Below are positions 46,163 through 54,850 of a stretch of 64,000 nt of DNA, one piece after another (positions within the stretch are counted from its first letter, which is position 1; each line of letters begins with the position of its first letter). The notes under the pieces were generated by a model. The model saw only the letters and a list, made by a program, of their open reading frames with translations. It was not told the DNA's origin and ran no database searches. Origin of the DNA: Roseiarcus sp963774195 (GTDB lineage Bacteria; Pseudomonadota; Alphaproteobacteria; Rhizobiales; Beijerinckiaceae); the NCBI GenBank assembly GCA_963774195.1, contig CAVZDY010000001.1, positions 1,426,001 through 1,490,000 of the forward strand. The letters run 5' to 3'. Made by a program: the position numbers and the translations under genes.

Positions 46163-47560
46163 CTAGGGGCGGATTGCCGCCCCGAGTTTGGTCGCGGCGC
46201 CCTCCGCGCGGCGCATCTCGAACCGGGCGCCGGGCGCGTTGTCTTCGACGCTCAACTGAAAGCCGTGCAGGCGGGCGATCGTCTCGGCGATGCTGAGGCC
46301 GATGCCGTGTCCTGACGAAAGGCCGCCGCGCTCGACGCGATAAAAACGTCGAAAGATCTTCGCCTTCTGCTCGGGCGACACGCCGCAGCCGGTGTCGCTC
46401 ACGCTGACGTAGGGGCTTCCGTTCTGCATCGCCGCCGTGATGCGAACCGCGCCGCCCTCGGGCGTGAACTTGATGGCGTTGTCGACCAAATTGGATAGGG
46501 CTTCGCGCATCAGCTCTTCGTCGCCGCGCAGGACCACCGCGCCGGCCGCCTCGCAGGTCATCGCGACCGCCTTCGATTGCGCGAGAGGCTCGTAAAATTC
46601 GAATACGGAGCCGCAAACCGCTGCGAGGTCGATTTCGGTGAACCGCGCTTCACGGGCGACATTGTTTTCCAGCGTCGAAATCCGCAGCAGCGCGGAGATC
46701 GTCGCCGCGGCCTTGTCGAGATGGTCGAGCGCGTCGCCCATTGTCGCGCGAAGATCGTCGGCCGTTTTGTCGCGTGCAAGTCCACGTTCGATCTTCGCCC
46801 GCGCGACGGCGAGCGGCGTGCGCAAGTCGTGGGCGATGTTGTCGCCAACGCTCTTGAGCTGGTCGAGCAGGTTCGCGATCTCGTCGAGCATCAGGTTGAC
46901 GTCGCGCGCAACCCGGTCGATGTCGTCGCCCTCGCCCTCGGCCGCGACGGGTAGACGCTTGCCGAGATCGCCGCCCATGATGTGCGTGATCGCGGCGTGG
47001 ATATTGGCGAGCCGACGCGCGGCCCGGCGCGCGAAGAACGCGCCGATGGTGAGGATCAGCAAAATGGTCGGCACGATCGCGAGCGCGAGAACGCGCAGCA
47101 CCGATTCCGCCAACTCGTTGATCTCCGCGAGGCTTCGCCCCAGCAGGAGAATGCTTCCATCGGGTCGTTTGCGGGCGACGAAGATCGCCGCCTCGCGCGT
47201 TCTCGAATCCGGCAGGAGGGTTTTGTCGATCTCGTGGGCGCGACCGTCGAGCGGCATCGGCGGCATGGAGGCTATGTTGCCGAATTTGAGCGCTCCATTC
47301 GCGTCGTAGACCGCGACATAATCGATGCGGCGCAGGTCGTGCGTCACCCGCAGATCGAGCTCCTGGCGCAGGCGCTCGTCGCTGTCGTCGGCGCCGGCGG
47401 CGACTTCGCCCTCCAGCAAGCGGCCGAGCCGCTTCACGTTCGCGTCGGAAATTGCGAGATAGATCAGGAAGAAGATGCCCGCGGTGGCGGCCGTGATCGT
47501 CAGGGCGAAGGCGAGCGCCAGGCGGAATGCGCGCTCGCGGACGACGTCATTCGTCCACAT
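46163..47560 (-). CDS. sensor histidine kinase
   Basis: Inner-membrane two-component sensor, 465 aa. TM1 is near 13-36 and TM2 near 155-176, with a periplasmic part of about 120 residues between and a HAMP linker (ANIHAAITHIMGGDLGKRL). The phospho-accepting His244 is in NIAHDLRTPLAVA. The N box is NLVDNAIKF near 357-365, and G boxes are DTGCG at 389-393 and GHGIGLS at 417-423. It overlaps the response-regulator stop by 14 bp. The pair lies beside the RND system, whose regulation it may control, as with other metal/drug RND pumps. Confidence 0.93.
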   Translation of the reverse strand: MWTNDVVRERAFRLALAFALTITAATAGIFFLIYLAISDANVKRLGRLLEGEVAAGADDSDERLRQELDLRVTHDLRRIDYVAVYDANGALKFGNIASMPPMPLDGRAHEIDKTLLPDSRTREAAIFVARKRPDGSILLLGRSLAEINELAESVLRVLALAIVPTILLILTIGAFFARRAARRLANIHAAITHIMGGDLGKRLPVAAEGEGDDIDRVARDVNLMLDEIANLLDQLKSVGDNIAHDLRTPLAVARAKIERGLARDKTADDLRATMGDALDHLDKAAATISALLRISTLENNVAREARFTEIDLAAVCGSVFEFYEPLAQSKAVAMTCEAAGAVVLRGDEELMREALSNLVDNAIKFTPEGGAVRITAAMQNGSPYVSVSDTGCGVSPEQKAKIFRRFYRVERGGLSSGHGIGLSIAETIARLHGFQLSVEDNAPGARFEMRRAEGAATKLGAAIRP

Positions 47561-48266
47561 TCAGCTTGAATCCCGCGGCCCGCACGTTGACGATGAGGCG
47601 AGGCTCGCCGCCGGCGTCGGTCTTGCGGCGCAAATTGCTGATGTGAACGTCGACCACATTGGTTTGCGGCAGAAACTTGTAATTCCACACATCCTCGAGA
47701 AGCATCGCCCGCGTGACGATCTGATTGGGGCGGCGCATGAAATATTCGAGCAGCTTGAACTCTCGGGGCAGCAGATCAATCCGCCGCTCGCCGCGCCGGA
47801 CAGTGCGCTCCACCAGATCCATCTCCAGCGGACCCGCGCGCAGCCGCGTGGCGCGCGGGTCGGGAACGCGGCGCAGCAGCGCCTCGACCCGGGCGGTGAG
47901 CTCGCGCAGCTCGAAAGGCTTGACGAGATAGTCGTCGCCTCCCGCCTTCAGCCCGCGAATACGGTCGTCGACCGAGGACAGCGCGCTGATCACCAGCACG
48001 GGGGTCGCGTTGCCCTCCTGGCGCAAGGTCTCGAGGATGGTCAGGCCGTCCTCGCCATGCAGCATCCGGTCCATGACGAGAACCGCCGGGCCGCCAGCGC
48101 GCGCCGCCTGGAGCCCTTCTTCGCGCGTCGCGACCAGTTCGACGTCGTAGCCGACGGCTTGAAGCTCTGCTCGAATCTCCTCGGCCAGGTCGAACTCGTC
48201 TTCGATTACGAGGATGGGGGGCGGCGCGTCGGAATGGCTTCGGTCGAGCATGGGCAGATCTTTCAT
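47547..48266 (-). CDS. response regulator, OmpR/PhoB family
   Basis: DNA-binding response regulator, 239 aa. The receiver domain carries the phospho-accepting D66 (LVMDRMLHGEDG), acidic pocket ED at about 22-24, and K in YLVKPFELREL. The C-terminal winged helix has LLPREFKLLEYFMRRPNQIVTRAMLLEDVW and VVDVHISNLRRK. The ATG at 48266 is used; a second ATG follows at 48251 and could be the true start. It is co-transcribed with the sensor kinase and divergent from the organosulfur operon. Confidence 0.93.
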   Translation of the reverse strand: MKDLPMLDRSHSDAPPPILVIEDEFDLAEEIRAELQAVGYDVELVATREEGLQAARAGGPAVLVMDRMLHGEDGLTILETLRQEGNATPVLVISALSSVDDRIRGLKAGGDDYLVKPFELRELTARVEALLRRVPDPRATRLRAGPLEMDLVERTVRRGERRIDLLPREFKLLEYFMRRPNQIVTRAMLLEDVWNYKFLPQTNVVDVHISNLRRKTDAGGEPRLIVNVRAAGFKLNVDE

Positions 48267-48600
48267 TGTCGCGAAACCGCGAACTTGATCGGCCGGGCCG
48301 TCTCCGCCGCGTCGCGCGCCTCGCGACGAACAACGTTCCGAGCCTATCCTAGTCTGGCGTTCCGGGAGTCCCGACAACAACGCGCGCCGCGGTAACTTTA
48401 CACGGCCACGAGCCGCGCAGACAGGCCATAGTGATAAAGAATATTTTAACGAGCCGCCTCAGTCGATGATTCGCTCAATCCATCTTTTAGATCTGTTTCA
48501 TTGAACATGGCCGCAAACTTGATTGAATTGCCCTGAAGGCGCTTCGCGCCATTCCCATGTCGCGCTTGTCGTCCGCCGGCGGCGCTCAGAAGGGCCCGTT
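48267..48600. other. 334-bp intergenic region with divergent promoters
   Basis: Gap between the response regulator and the organosulfur operon. It is more AT-rich than its surroundings from about 48,420 to 48,510 (GAATATTTTAACGAG, CCATCTTTTAGATC). It should hold promoters in both directions, but I see no clear operator palindrome, and CysB-type sites cannot be recognised by eye. No additional gene is supported in it. Confidence 0.5.
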
Positions 48601-49770
48601 GTGACCGCGATTCAGTCAGCCAACGTTTTCTGGTTCATTCCCACCCATGGGGACGGTCGATACCTCGGGACCAGCCTCGGCGGGCGCGCGGTCGACCTTG
48701 CCTATCTCAAGCAGATCGCCCAGGCCGCCGATTCGCTGGGCTATTACGGCGTGCTGCTGCCGACCGGCAAGAGCTGTGAAGACTCCTGGATCATCGCCTC
48801 GTCGCTGGCGCCGCAGACCGAGCGGTTGCGCTATCTGGTCGCCGTGCGGCCGGGCCTCCAATCGCCAACCGTCGCAGCGCGCATGACGGCGACGCTCGAC
48901 CGGGTGTCGTCGGGGCGGCTCCTCATCAACGTGGTCACCGGCGGCGATCCGGTCGAAAACAGGGGCGACGGCCTGTTCCTCGCGCATGACGAGCGCTATG
49001 CGCTCACGCGCGAGTTTCTCGAAGTCTACACCGCGCTGCTGCGCGGCGAGACGGTCAGCTATTCCGGCAAGCACATAAAAATCGAGTTGGGGAGCCTGCT
49101 GTTTCCGCCGATGCAACAGCCGTTGCCGCCGCTCTATTTCGGCGGCTCGTCCGACGCGGGCGTTTCGGTCGCCGCCGAGCTCGTGGACAAATATCTCACC
49201 TGGGGCGAGCCGCCGAATGCGGTCGCCGAAAAGATCGCCGTGGTGCGCAAGGCGGCTGAGGCGCGCGGCCGCAAACTCAGCTTCGGCATCCGCCTCCATG
49301 TGATCGTCCGCGAGACGGCCGAGGAAGCCTGGCGCGCCGCCGACAAGCTGATCCAGCATGTCGACGACGCGACCGTTGCGGCGGCGCAAAGCGTCTTCCA
49401 GCGGATGGATTCCGTCGGCCAGAGCCGCATGTCCGCCCTGCACGGCGGACGGCGCGACCAGCTCGAGATCAGCCCCAATCTGTGGGCGGGCGTCGGGCTG
49501 GTGCGCGGCGGGGCAGGGACGGCGCTGGTCGGCGATCCGGAAACCGTCGCGCATCGGATGCGCGAATATATGGCGCTCGGCATCGACAGCTTCATCCTCT
49601 CGGGCTACCCGCACCTCGAGGAGGCCTATCGGTTCGCCGAACTCGTGATGCCGCTGCTGCCCCTCAACCGCGCCGAACCGGCCGTCAGCGTCGCCGCCAA
49701 TATGGGGCCGTTCGGAGAGACGATCGCCAACGTCGATCGCCCCGCCTACCGCCGCGCGGCGGAGTTGTAA
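48601..49770 (+). CDS. ssuD: alkanesulfonate monooxygenase, SsuD type
   Basis: FMNH2-dependent luciferase-like monooxygenase, 389 aa, close to typical SsuD. It has NVFWFIPTHGDGRYLGTSLGGR at the N-terminus, SWIIASSLAPQTERLRYLVAVRPGLQSP, and INVVTGGDPVENRGDG with HDERYALTREFLEVY, the SsuD hallmarks. It cleaves the C-S bond of C2-C10 alkanesulfonates to aldehyde and sulfite. GTG at 48601 is the likely start (VTAIQSANVFWF); in-frame upstream residues are arginine-rich. It is the first gene of the long plus-strand organosulfur locus, 88 bp before the SsuA-type gene. Confidence 0.92.
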   Translation: MTAIQSANVFWFIPTHGDGRYLGTSLGGRAVDLAYLKQIAQAADSLGYYGVLLPTGKSCEDSWIIASSLAPQTERLRYLVAVRPGLQSPTVAARMTATLDRVSSGRLLINVVTGGDPVENRGDGLFLAHDERYALTREFLEVYTALLRGETVSYSGKHIKIELGSLLFPPMQQPLPPLYFGGSSDAGVSVAAELVDKYLTWGEPPNAVAEKIAVVRKAAEARGRKLSFGIRLHVIVRETAEEAWRAADKLIQHVDDATVAAAQSVFQRMDSVGQSRMSALHGGRRDQLEISPNLWAGVGLVRGGAGTALVGDPETVAHRMREYMALGIDSFILSGYPHLEEAYRFAELVMPLLPLNRAEPAVSVAANMGPFGETIANVDRPAYRRAAEL

Positions 49771-49858
49771 GTCTTGGCCGCGCCGCGGGCGTTTTCGCTT
49801 GTCTTATAAATATACAAAAACAGTCAATATTATCGTCTAATCTGACCAGGGGACCAGT

Positions 49859-50887
49859 ATGAACGACACGACGAACACGACCAGATTGTCCCGCCGCTCC
49901 ATCCTGAGAAGGGCCGGAGGCCTCGGCGTCGCGGCTTCGGTCGCAGCGTTGGGCTCCCGTCTCTTCACCCCGGCGATCGCCGGGCCGGCGCCGAAGATAC
50001 GTCTCGCCTGGACGGAAGTGGCGGCGTGCCACTCGCCGCTCGGCTTCGGCGTCGCCAAGGGCTTCTACAGCAAGCACAATCTCGACGTGGATTTGTTCTA
50101 CCAGGGCGCCAGCGGGCAGACGCTGATCCAGGCGCTCGCCACGGGCAAGGCCGACGCCGGCGCGGGGCTGATCGGCGACTGGCTGAAGCCGCTCGAACAG
50201 GGGTTCGACGTCAAGCTGTTCGTCGGATCGCATGGCGGCTGCCAGCGTCTGCTCGCCGGCAAGTCGTCCGGCATCAAAAGCATCGCCGACGTCAAGGGCA
50301 AGACCATCGCCACGTTCGGCATCGGCGCGCCGCCGCAGGTCGCTTTCCAGGTCACCCTCGCCAAGGCCGGCATTGATCCCAATACCGACGTAAGCTGGAA
50401 GGCGGTGCCCTTCGATCTCGTCGGGGAGGCGGTCAATCGCGGCGAGGCCGACCTTGCCGCCCATATGGACCCTTGGGCCTATTCGATCGAGAAGCAGTTC
50501 GGCTTCGTGAAGATCGCCGACACGCAGACTGGCGTCTACGAGAACCGCACCTGCTGCGTGCTGGGCGCGAACGGCCCCTTCCTCCAGGCCAACAAGGACG
50601 CGCTGCGCCGCCTCGCCGAAGCGAATATCGAAGTCCACGAATATACCGCCAATCATCCCGACGAAGTCGCCGAGTGGTACTTCGACAATCTGAAGCCGGC
50701 AGGCCTCAGCGTTGCGGATCTCACCAACATTCTCGGCTCGCTCACCAACCACGATCATCCGATCGGCCAGGCGCTTGTCGACCAGATCCGCATCACCGCC
50801 GAGGATCTCAAGCTCGTCAAAGTGCTCGATCCGACCACCGATCCGAAGGCGTTCGCCGAACGCGTAACCGTCGACCTCCTGGCTTGA
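49859..50887 (+). CDS. ssuA: sulfonate ABC transporter substrate-binding protein, SsuA type
   Basis: Periplasmic binding protein, 342 aa. The N-terminus has a twin-arginine signal (TRLSRRSILRRAGGLGVAAS) with likely cleavage after TPAIAG. The mature fold is NMT1/SsuA-like: IRLAWTEVAACHSPLGFGVAKG, GASGQTLIQALATGKADAGAG, then KTIATFGIGAPPQVAFQVTL. It should deliver sulfonates, or other sulfur compounds, to the SsuC/SsuB complex. It is preceded by an AT-rich gap of 88 bp and CAGGGGACC just before the ATG. The permease starts 7 bp after its stop. Confidence 0.9.
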   Translation: MNDTTNTTRLSRRSILRRAGGLGVAASVAALGSRLFTPAIAGPAPKIRLAWTEVAACHSPLGFGVAKGFYSKHNLDVDLFYQGASGQTLIQALATGKADAGAGLIGDWLKPLEQGFDVKLFVGSHGGCQRLLAGKSSGIKSIADVKGKTIATFGIGAPPQVAFQVTLAKAGIDPNTDVSWKAVPFDLVGEAVNRGEADLAAHMDPWAYSIEKQFGFVKIADTQTGVYENRTCCVLGANGPFLQANKDALRRLAEANIEVHEYTANHPDEVAEWYFDNLKPAGLSVADLTNILGSLTNHDHPIGQALVDQIRITAEDLKLVKVLDPTTDPKAFAERVTVDLLA

Positions 50888-50894
50888 GGCGGCG

Positions 50895-51899
50895 ATGAGC
50901 GAAGGCATTCGAACGCTCGCGCCGCCGGTTGGCGCCGCGTCGCTGGCGGAGATCTGGCGAGGCGCCTGGAAACAGGGGCTGATCGCTGCCGGGACATGGC
51001 TCGCGGCGGCCGCGGCGACAGTCGCGCTGCCTGACGTCGTTCCCTGGGGCTCGGCGCGTCTGTTCGCGGAGATCACCGCGGCGGTCGCGTTGCTCCTCGT
51101 TCTGCTCGCCTTCGTCGTTCATCGTTTGGGGAAGGTCGGCGAGCGGCTCGTTCATTACGGGCCGTGGTTGATCGCAGTCGGCGTCTGGCTCGCTTTGTGG
51201 GAACTGACGACGGCAAAATTCGGCTGGCTGCCGAAGCCGTTCTTCTCGCCGCCACATGGCCTGCTCAACGTCTATGTCACCGACGGGCCGCGCCTGCTGA
51301 TCTGCATCGCTTACACGCTGCGGCTGTGGACCCTTGGTTTCACGAGCGGCGTCGTCGTCGGCTATGGCGTCGGGGTCGCGCTCGGCTGGTCGAAGCGCTT
51401 TGCCTATTGGGGCATGCCGATCCTGAAGCTGATCGGCCCCGTGCCCGCGACGGCTTGGATTCCCGTGACCTTCTATTTCTTCCCGACGACCTTCGCCGCG
51501 AGCATCTTCATCGTCGCGCTCGCGTCGGGAATCCCCGTCGCGATCCTCACCGCCTCGGGCGTCGCCTCGATCAACAAGGCCTACTACGACGTCGGCCGCG
51601 TGCTCGGCGCCGACACTTGGTACCTGATCCGCCGGATCGCCGTGCCCGCGTCATTGCCGCACGTCTTCGTCGGCCTATTCATGGGCCTTTACTATTCCTT
51701 CGCCGTCCTCGTCGTCGCCGAGATGCTCGGCGCGAAATTCGGCCTCGGCTGGTACATTCAGTTCCAGACCGCTTATTCCGGCTATGCGAACGTCTATGCG
51801 ACGCTGCTGATCATGGCGCTGCTGTGCTCGGGGGTGATCCGCCTGCTGTTCAGCGCTCGCGATCGCCTTCTCACCTGGCAGAAGGGGTTCATCGCGTGA
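50895..51899 (+). CDS. ssuC: sulfonate ABC transporter permease, SsuC type
   Basis: Inner-membrane permease of the BPD_transp_1 family, 334 aa. It has about 60-80 extra N-terminal residues with two additional hydrophobic segments (LIAAGTWLAAAAATVALP and ITAAVALLLVLLAFVVH) before the standard core. The EAA loop is near NKAYYDVGRVLGADTWYLIRR, with PASLPHVFVGLFMGL following. It probably forms the channel for the SsuA-delivered substrate. Its stop overlaps the ATPase start as GTGA. Confidence 0.9.
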   Translation: MSEGIRTLAPPVGAASLAEIWRGAWKQGLIAAGTWLAAAAATVALPDVVPWGSARLFAEITAAVALLLVLLAFVVHRLGKVGERLVHYGPWLIAVGVWLALWELTTAKFGWLPKPFFSPPHGLLNVYVTDGPRLLICIAYTLRLWTLGFTSGVVVGYGVGVALGWSKRFAYWGMPILKLIGPVPATAWIPVTFYFFPTTFAASIFIVALASGIPVAILTASGVASINKAYYDVGRVLGADTWYLIRRIAVPASLPHVFVGLFMGLYYSFAVLVVAEMLGAKFGLGWYIQFQTAYSGYANVYATLLIMALLCSGVIRLLFSARDRLLTWQKGFIA

Positions 51900-52693
51900 G
51901 CGCCGTCGCCGCCGTCGCGCGCGATGCGCGAACCGATCACACCCCGAGCGGATCGCTCGACATTCGCAATGTCAGCCATCAGTTCGAGCTCGGCGGCTCG
52001 CGCCTTCCCGCGATCGCCGAGGTCGATCTGACGATCGCAGCGGGCGAATTCGTCGCGTTGCTCGGCCCGTCCGGCTGCGGCAAGTCGACCCTGCTGCGGC
52101 TGATCGCCGGTCTCGAAGCGCCGACCGGCGGCGCGATCCTCATGGACGGCGCGCCGATCACGCGCCCCGACCCGTCGCGCATCCTCGTCTTCCAGGATCC
52201 GACGCTATTTCCATGGGCGACGGTCGAGGCGAATGTCGCAACCGGCCTCGAAGCGCGGGGCGTTCTCAAAGCCCAGCGCGAACGCGTCCGCGAGGCGCTC
52301 GCGCTCACCGAGCTCACCAACTTCGCAAACGCCTATCCGCACCAATTGTCGGGCGGCATGGCGCAGCGCGCGTCGCTCGCGCGCGCCTTGGTCAACGATC
52401 CGGCCCTACTGTTGCTCGACGAGCCGCTCGGCAAGCTGGACTCCTTGACCCGCCTGACGCTGCAGGAAGAACTGGTGAAGCTGTGGCGCCGGCGGGGCTT
52501 CACCGCGTTGCTGGTGACGCACGATGTGGAGGAGGCGCTGCTGCTCGCCGGCCACGTGGTCGTGTTCAGCGAGAGACCCGCGCGCATCAAGGCGGAGTTT
52601 GCCATCGACAAGGCTTACCCGCGCCATCGCGACGATCCCGACATCGTCGCGCTCCGGCGTGAGATCCTTGAAACGCTTGGGCTCAGGACGTGA
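51896..52693 (+). CDS. ssuB: sulfonate ABC transporter ATPase, SsuB type
   Basis: ATPase subunit, 265 aa. Walker A is GPSGCGKST (near 61-69), Q loop FQDPTLFPWATV, signature LSGGMAQRASLARAL, Walker B LLLLDEPLGKLD and the switch LVTHDVEEALLLA, all of the nitrate/sulfonate/taurine class. The GTG at 51896 overlaps the permease stop. Its own stop overlaps the next gene start (GTGA at 52690), so translational coupling runs through the operon. Confidence 0.93.
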   Translation: MSAVAAVARDARTDHTPSGSLDIRNVSHQFELGGSRLPAIAEVDLTIAAGEFVALLGPSGCGKSTLLRLIAGLEAPTGGAILMDGAPITRPDPSRILVFQDPTLFPWATVEANVATGLEARGVLKAQRERVREALALTELTNFANAYPHQLSGGMAQRASLARALVNDPALLLLDEPLGKLDSLTRLTLQEELVKLWRRRGFTALLVTHDVEEALLLAGHVVVFSERPARIKAEFAIDKAYPRHRDDPDIVALRREILETLGLRT

Positions 52694-53052
52694 GCCCGAT
52701 GATCCGACTTCCCGTCGCCTTGCGCGCGCTCGGCGCGCTCGTGCTCATCGCCTCAGGCTCCTGGTGGTGGATCACCTACGGCGACGTCATCCGTTACAAC
52801 TACATCAGCGCCCAAGAGGCCAGCGTCTGCCTTGTCGGCGATTCCGAGATCTGCCGGCTCGCCCGCGCGCTGTGCCGCGGCGCGCATCCGGTCTCCCTCA
52901 TCGCCTATCGCGCCGCAGCGCTCTGGTTCGGCCTTGCGGTCCTCTCCAGCGCCCTCGTCGCGCCGGATCGACCCGCAAGCGCCGGGATGCTGACGCGCTT
53001 GGCGAAGTTGCTTCCATCGATGCCTCGCAGTCGGAATGCGCGGAGAGATTGA
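52690..53052 (+). CDS. small two-helix membrane protein, unknown
   Basis: A 120-aa protein with two hydrophobic helices, about 11-29 (LRALGALVLIASGSWWW) and 68-90 (VSLIAYRAAALWFGLAVLSS). Between them lies a 38-residue loop with three cysteines, C47, C55 and C62 (ASVCLVGDSEICRLARALCRG). The C-terminus is basic. No known domain. It starts at GTG 52690, overlapping the ssuB stop, and ends one base before the flavin reductase ATG, so it is part of the organosulfur transcript. The in-frame ATG at 52699 is a possible alternative start. Confidence 0.7.
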   Translation: MSPMIRLPVALRALGALVLIASGSWWWITYGDVIRYNYISAQEASVCLVGDSEICRLARALCRGAHPVSLIAYRAAALWFGLAVLSSALVAPDRPASAGMLTRLAKLLPSMPRSRNARRD

Positions 53053-53053
53053 G

Positions 53054-53566
53054 ATGAATGCGGTCGTGAAACAGCCCGTGCAGGCGGGGGCGCCCACGCT
53101 GAAGGACGCCATGCGACAAATGGCCGGCGGCGTCTGCGTCATCACGGCCGGGATCGGCGAGGAGCGCACCGGCCTCACCGTCACCTCCGCCACGTCGCTG
53201 TCGATCGCGCCGCCGACGATGATCGTCTGCGTGAACCGGGAGGCGTCGGCTCTACCGATCATCCAGTTGCGACGTCATTTCTGCGTCAACGTCCTCGAGG
53301 CGCGACAACGCGATGTCGCCGACCGTTTCGCCGGCCGCGGCGGCGTCAAAGGGGCCGAACGCTACGCCGGGGCGGAGTGGCGTCCGCTCGAGACAGGCGC
53401 TCTGACGCTCGAAGGCGCGCTCGCCTCGGTCGACTGCGAGGTCGAAGAGTTCGTCGAGCGGCACAGCCACGTCATCGTCATCGGCGCCGTCAAGGCGCTG
53501 CAAGTGCGGCCCGGGCGGCCGCTCGTCTATGGCGGCGGCGACTACGCTTCGCTCGGGCCGATCTGA
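53054..53566 (+). CDS. flavin reductase family protein
   Basis: NAD(P)H:FMN oxidoreductase of the HpaC/ flavin-reductase-like split-barrel family, 170 aa. Key segments are MRQMAGGVCVITAG, GLTVTSATSLSIAPPTMIVCVN near the flavin site, FCVNVLEARQRDVADRFAGR and YGGGDYASLG at the C-terminus. It should supply FMNH2 to the two-component oxygenases around it (SsuD-type, SfnB/DszC-type, NtaA/DszA-type). It is unlike the flavodoxin-fold SsuE of E. coli. The ATG at 53054 follows GAGATTGAG and lies one base beyond the preceding stop. Confidence 0.9.
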   Translation: MNAVVKQPVQAGAPTLKDAMRQMAGGVCVITAGIGEERTGLTVTSATSLSIAPPTMIVCVNREASALPIIQLRRHFCVNVLEARQRDVADRFAGRGGVKGAERYAGAEWRPLETGALTLEGALASVDCEVEEFVERHSHVIVIGAVKALQVRPGRPLVYGGGDYASLGPI

Positions 53567-53593
53567 CCATTCATTCCTCTTGCTAATCGGAGT

Positions 53594-54841
53594 ATGCGCG
53601 TGACCGTCAATGTCGCCGTTCCCCAGGCCGATCGTGCGCCGCCGGCGTTCGATCTCGAACCTGTCGCCCATGTGATCCGGTCTGACGCCGAGGCGATCGA
53701 GCTCGCCAAGACGCTCGCCCAGGAATTCGCCGTCGAGGCGGCCAAGCGCGACCGCGAGCGCATTCTGCCCGAGGCGGAGCTCGACCGCTTCTCGAAGAGC
53801 GGATTGTGGGGGATCACCATTCCCAAGGCCTATGGCGGGGCAGGGGTCTCCTTCGCGACGCTCGCCAAAGTCATCGCGCTGATTTCGGCGGCTGATCCTT
53901 CTCTGGGGCAGATCCCGCAGAACCATCTCGCCGCGATTGACGCGATCCGCTTCTCCGCCTCGGAGGCGCAGAAGCAATACTGGTTCGAGCGCGTGCTGCG
54001 CGGCTATCGGCTCGGCAATGCGTTTTCGGAAGCGAAGAGCAAGCACGTCGGCGCCTTCGAGACGAAGCTGACGCCCCGGGGCGAAGCTTATGTCGTCAAC
54101 GGCGAGAAGTTCTACGCGACCGGCGCCTTGTTCGCCCACTTCATCCACATCGGCGCGGTCGGGCCTGACGGAAAGGTTTATCTCGCCATCGTGCCGCGTG
54201 GCGCGAAGCGACTGACGATCATCGACAATTGGTCGAGCTTCGGCCAGCGCACCACCGCGAGTGGCAACGTGCTGATCGACAATGTCGAGGTCGATCCGAT
54301 CGGCGTTATCCCGTCTCATCTCGGTGGCGAGAAGCCGTCGTCGAACGGCTCGGTGTCGCAGATCATTCAGGCCGCGGTGGATGCCGGCATTGCGCGCGGC
54401 GCCATCGAGGACACGATCGCCTTTGTGCGGCGCTACACGCGTCCGTGGATCGACAGCGGCCAGGAGAAGGGCTCCGAGGACGTCTTCACGATCGCGCAGA
54501 TCGGTGATCTCGAAATCAAGCTGCATGCGGCGGAAGCGCTGCTGGAAAAGGCCGGCCTTGCGATTGACGGCATCATCGATCAGCCGATCGACGAGAGCGT
54601 GGCTGAAACAGCCGTCGCCGTCGCTGAGGCCAAGGTGTTGACGACCGAGATCGCGATTCTCGCGACCAACAAGCTGCATGAACTCGCGGGCACGCGCTCG
54701 ACGCTGGCCGAGTTCAACCTCGACCGACATTGGCGCAACGCGCGCACGCACACGCTGCACGATCCTGTGCGCTGGAAATATTTTCACGTTGGCAACTATG
54801 CGCTCAACGGCGTCGCGCCGCCGCGTCACTCCTGGAGCTGA
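53594..54841 (+). CDS. SfnB/DszC-type flavin-dependent oxygenase (paralogue 1)
   Basis: Acyl-CoA-dehydrogenase-fold protein, 415 aa, of the sulfur-acquisition SfnB and dibenzothiophene monooxygenase DszC group. Visible motifs are GLWGITIPKAYGGAG, DPSLGQIPQNHLAAIDAI, GNAFSEAKSKHVGAF, and the C-terminal RHWRNARTHTLHDPVRWKYF shared by SfnB/DszC. These use FMNH2 and oxygen to oxidise organosulfur compounds such as sulfides and sulfoxides. It is 27 bp after the flavin reductase and 9 bp before its paralogue, with which it is clearly a tandem duplicate. Exact substrate not readable. Confidence 0.88.
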   Translation: MRVTVNVAVPQADRAPPAFDLEPVAHVIRSDAEAIELAKTLAQEFAVEAAKRDRERILPEAELDRFSKSGLWGITIPKAYGGAGVSFATLAKVIALISAADPSLGQIPQNHLAAIDAIRFSASEAQKQYWFERVLRGYRLGNAFSEAKSKHVGAFETKLTPRGEAYVVNGEKFYATGALFAHFIHIGAVGPDGKVYLAIVPRGAKRLTIIDNWSSFGQRTTASGNVLIDNVEVDPIGVIPSHLGGEKPSSNGSVSQIIQAAVDAGIARGAIEDTIAFVRRYTRPWIDSGQEKGSEDVFTIAQIGDLEIKLHAAEALLEKAGLAIDGIIDQPIDESVAETAVAVAEAKVLTTEIAILATNKLHELAGTRSTLAEFNLDRHWRNARTHTLHDPVRWKYFHVGNYALNGVAPPRHSWS

Positions 54842-54850
54842 GCCAATCCT

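Noticed and set aside
48267..48600. small additional gene in the divergent gap
   Set aside because: No start with a good ribosome site and no conserved pattern; treated as promoter region.
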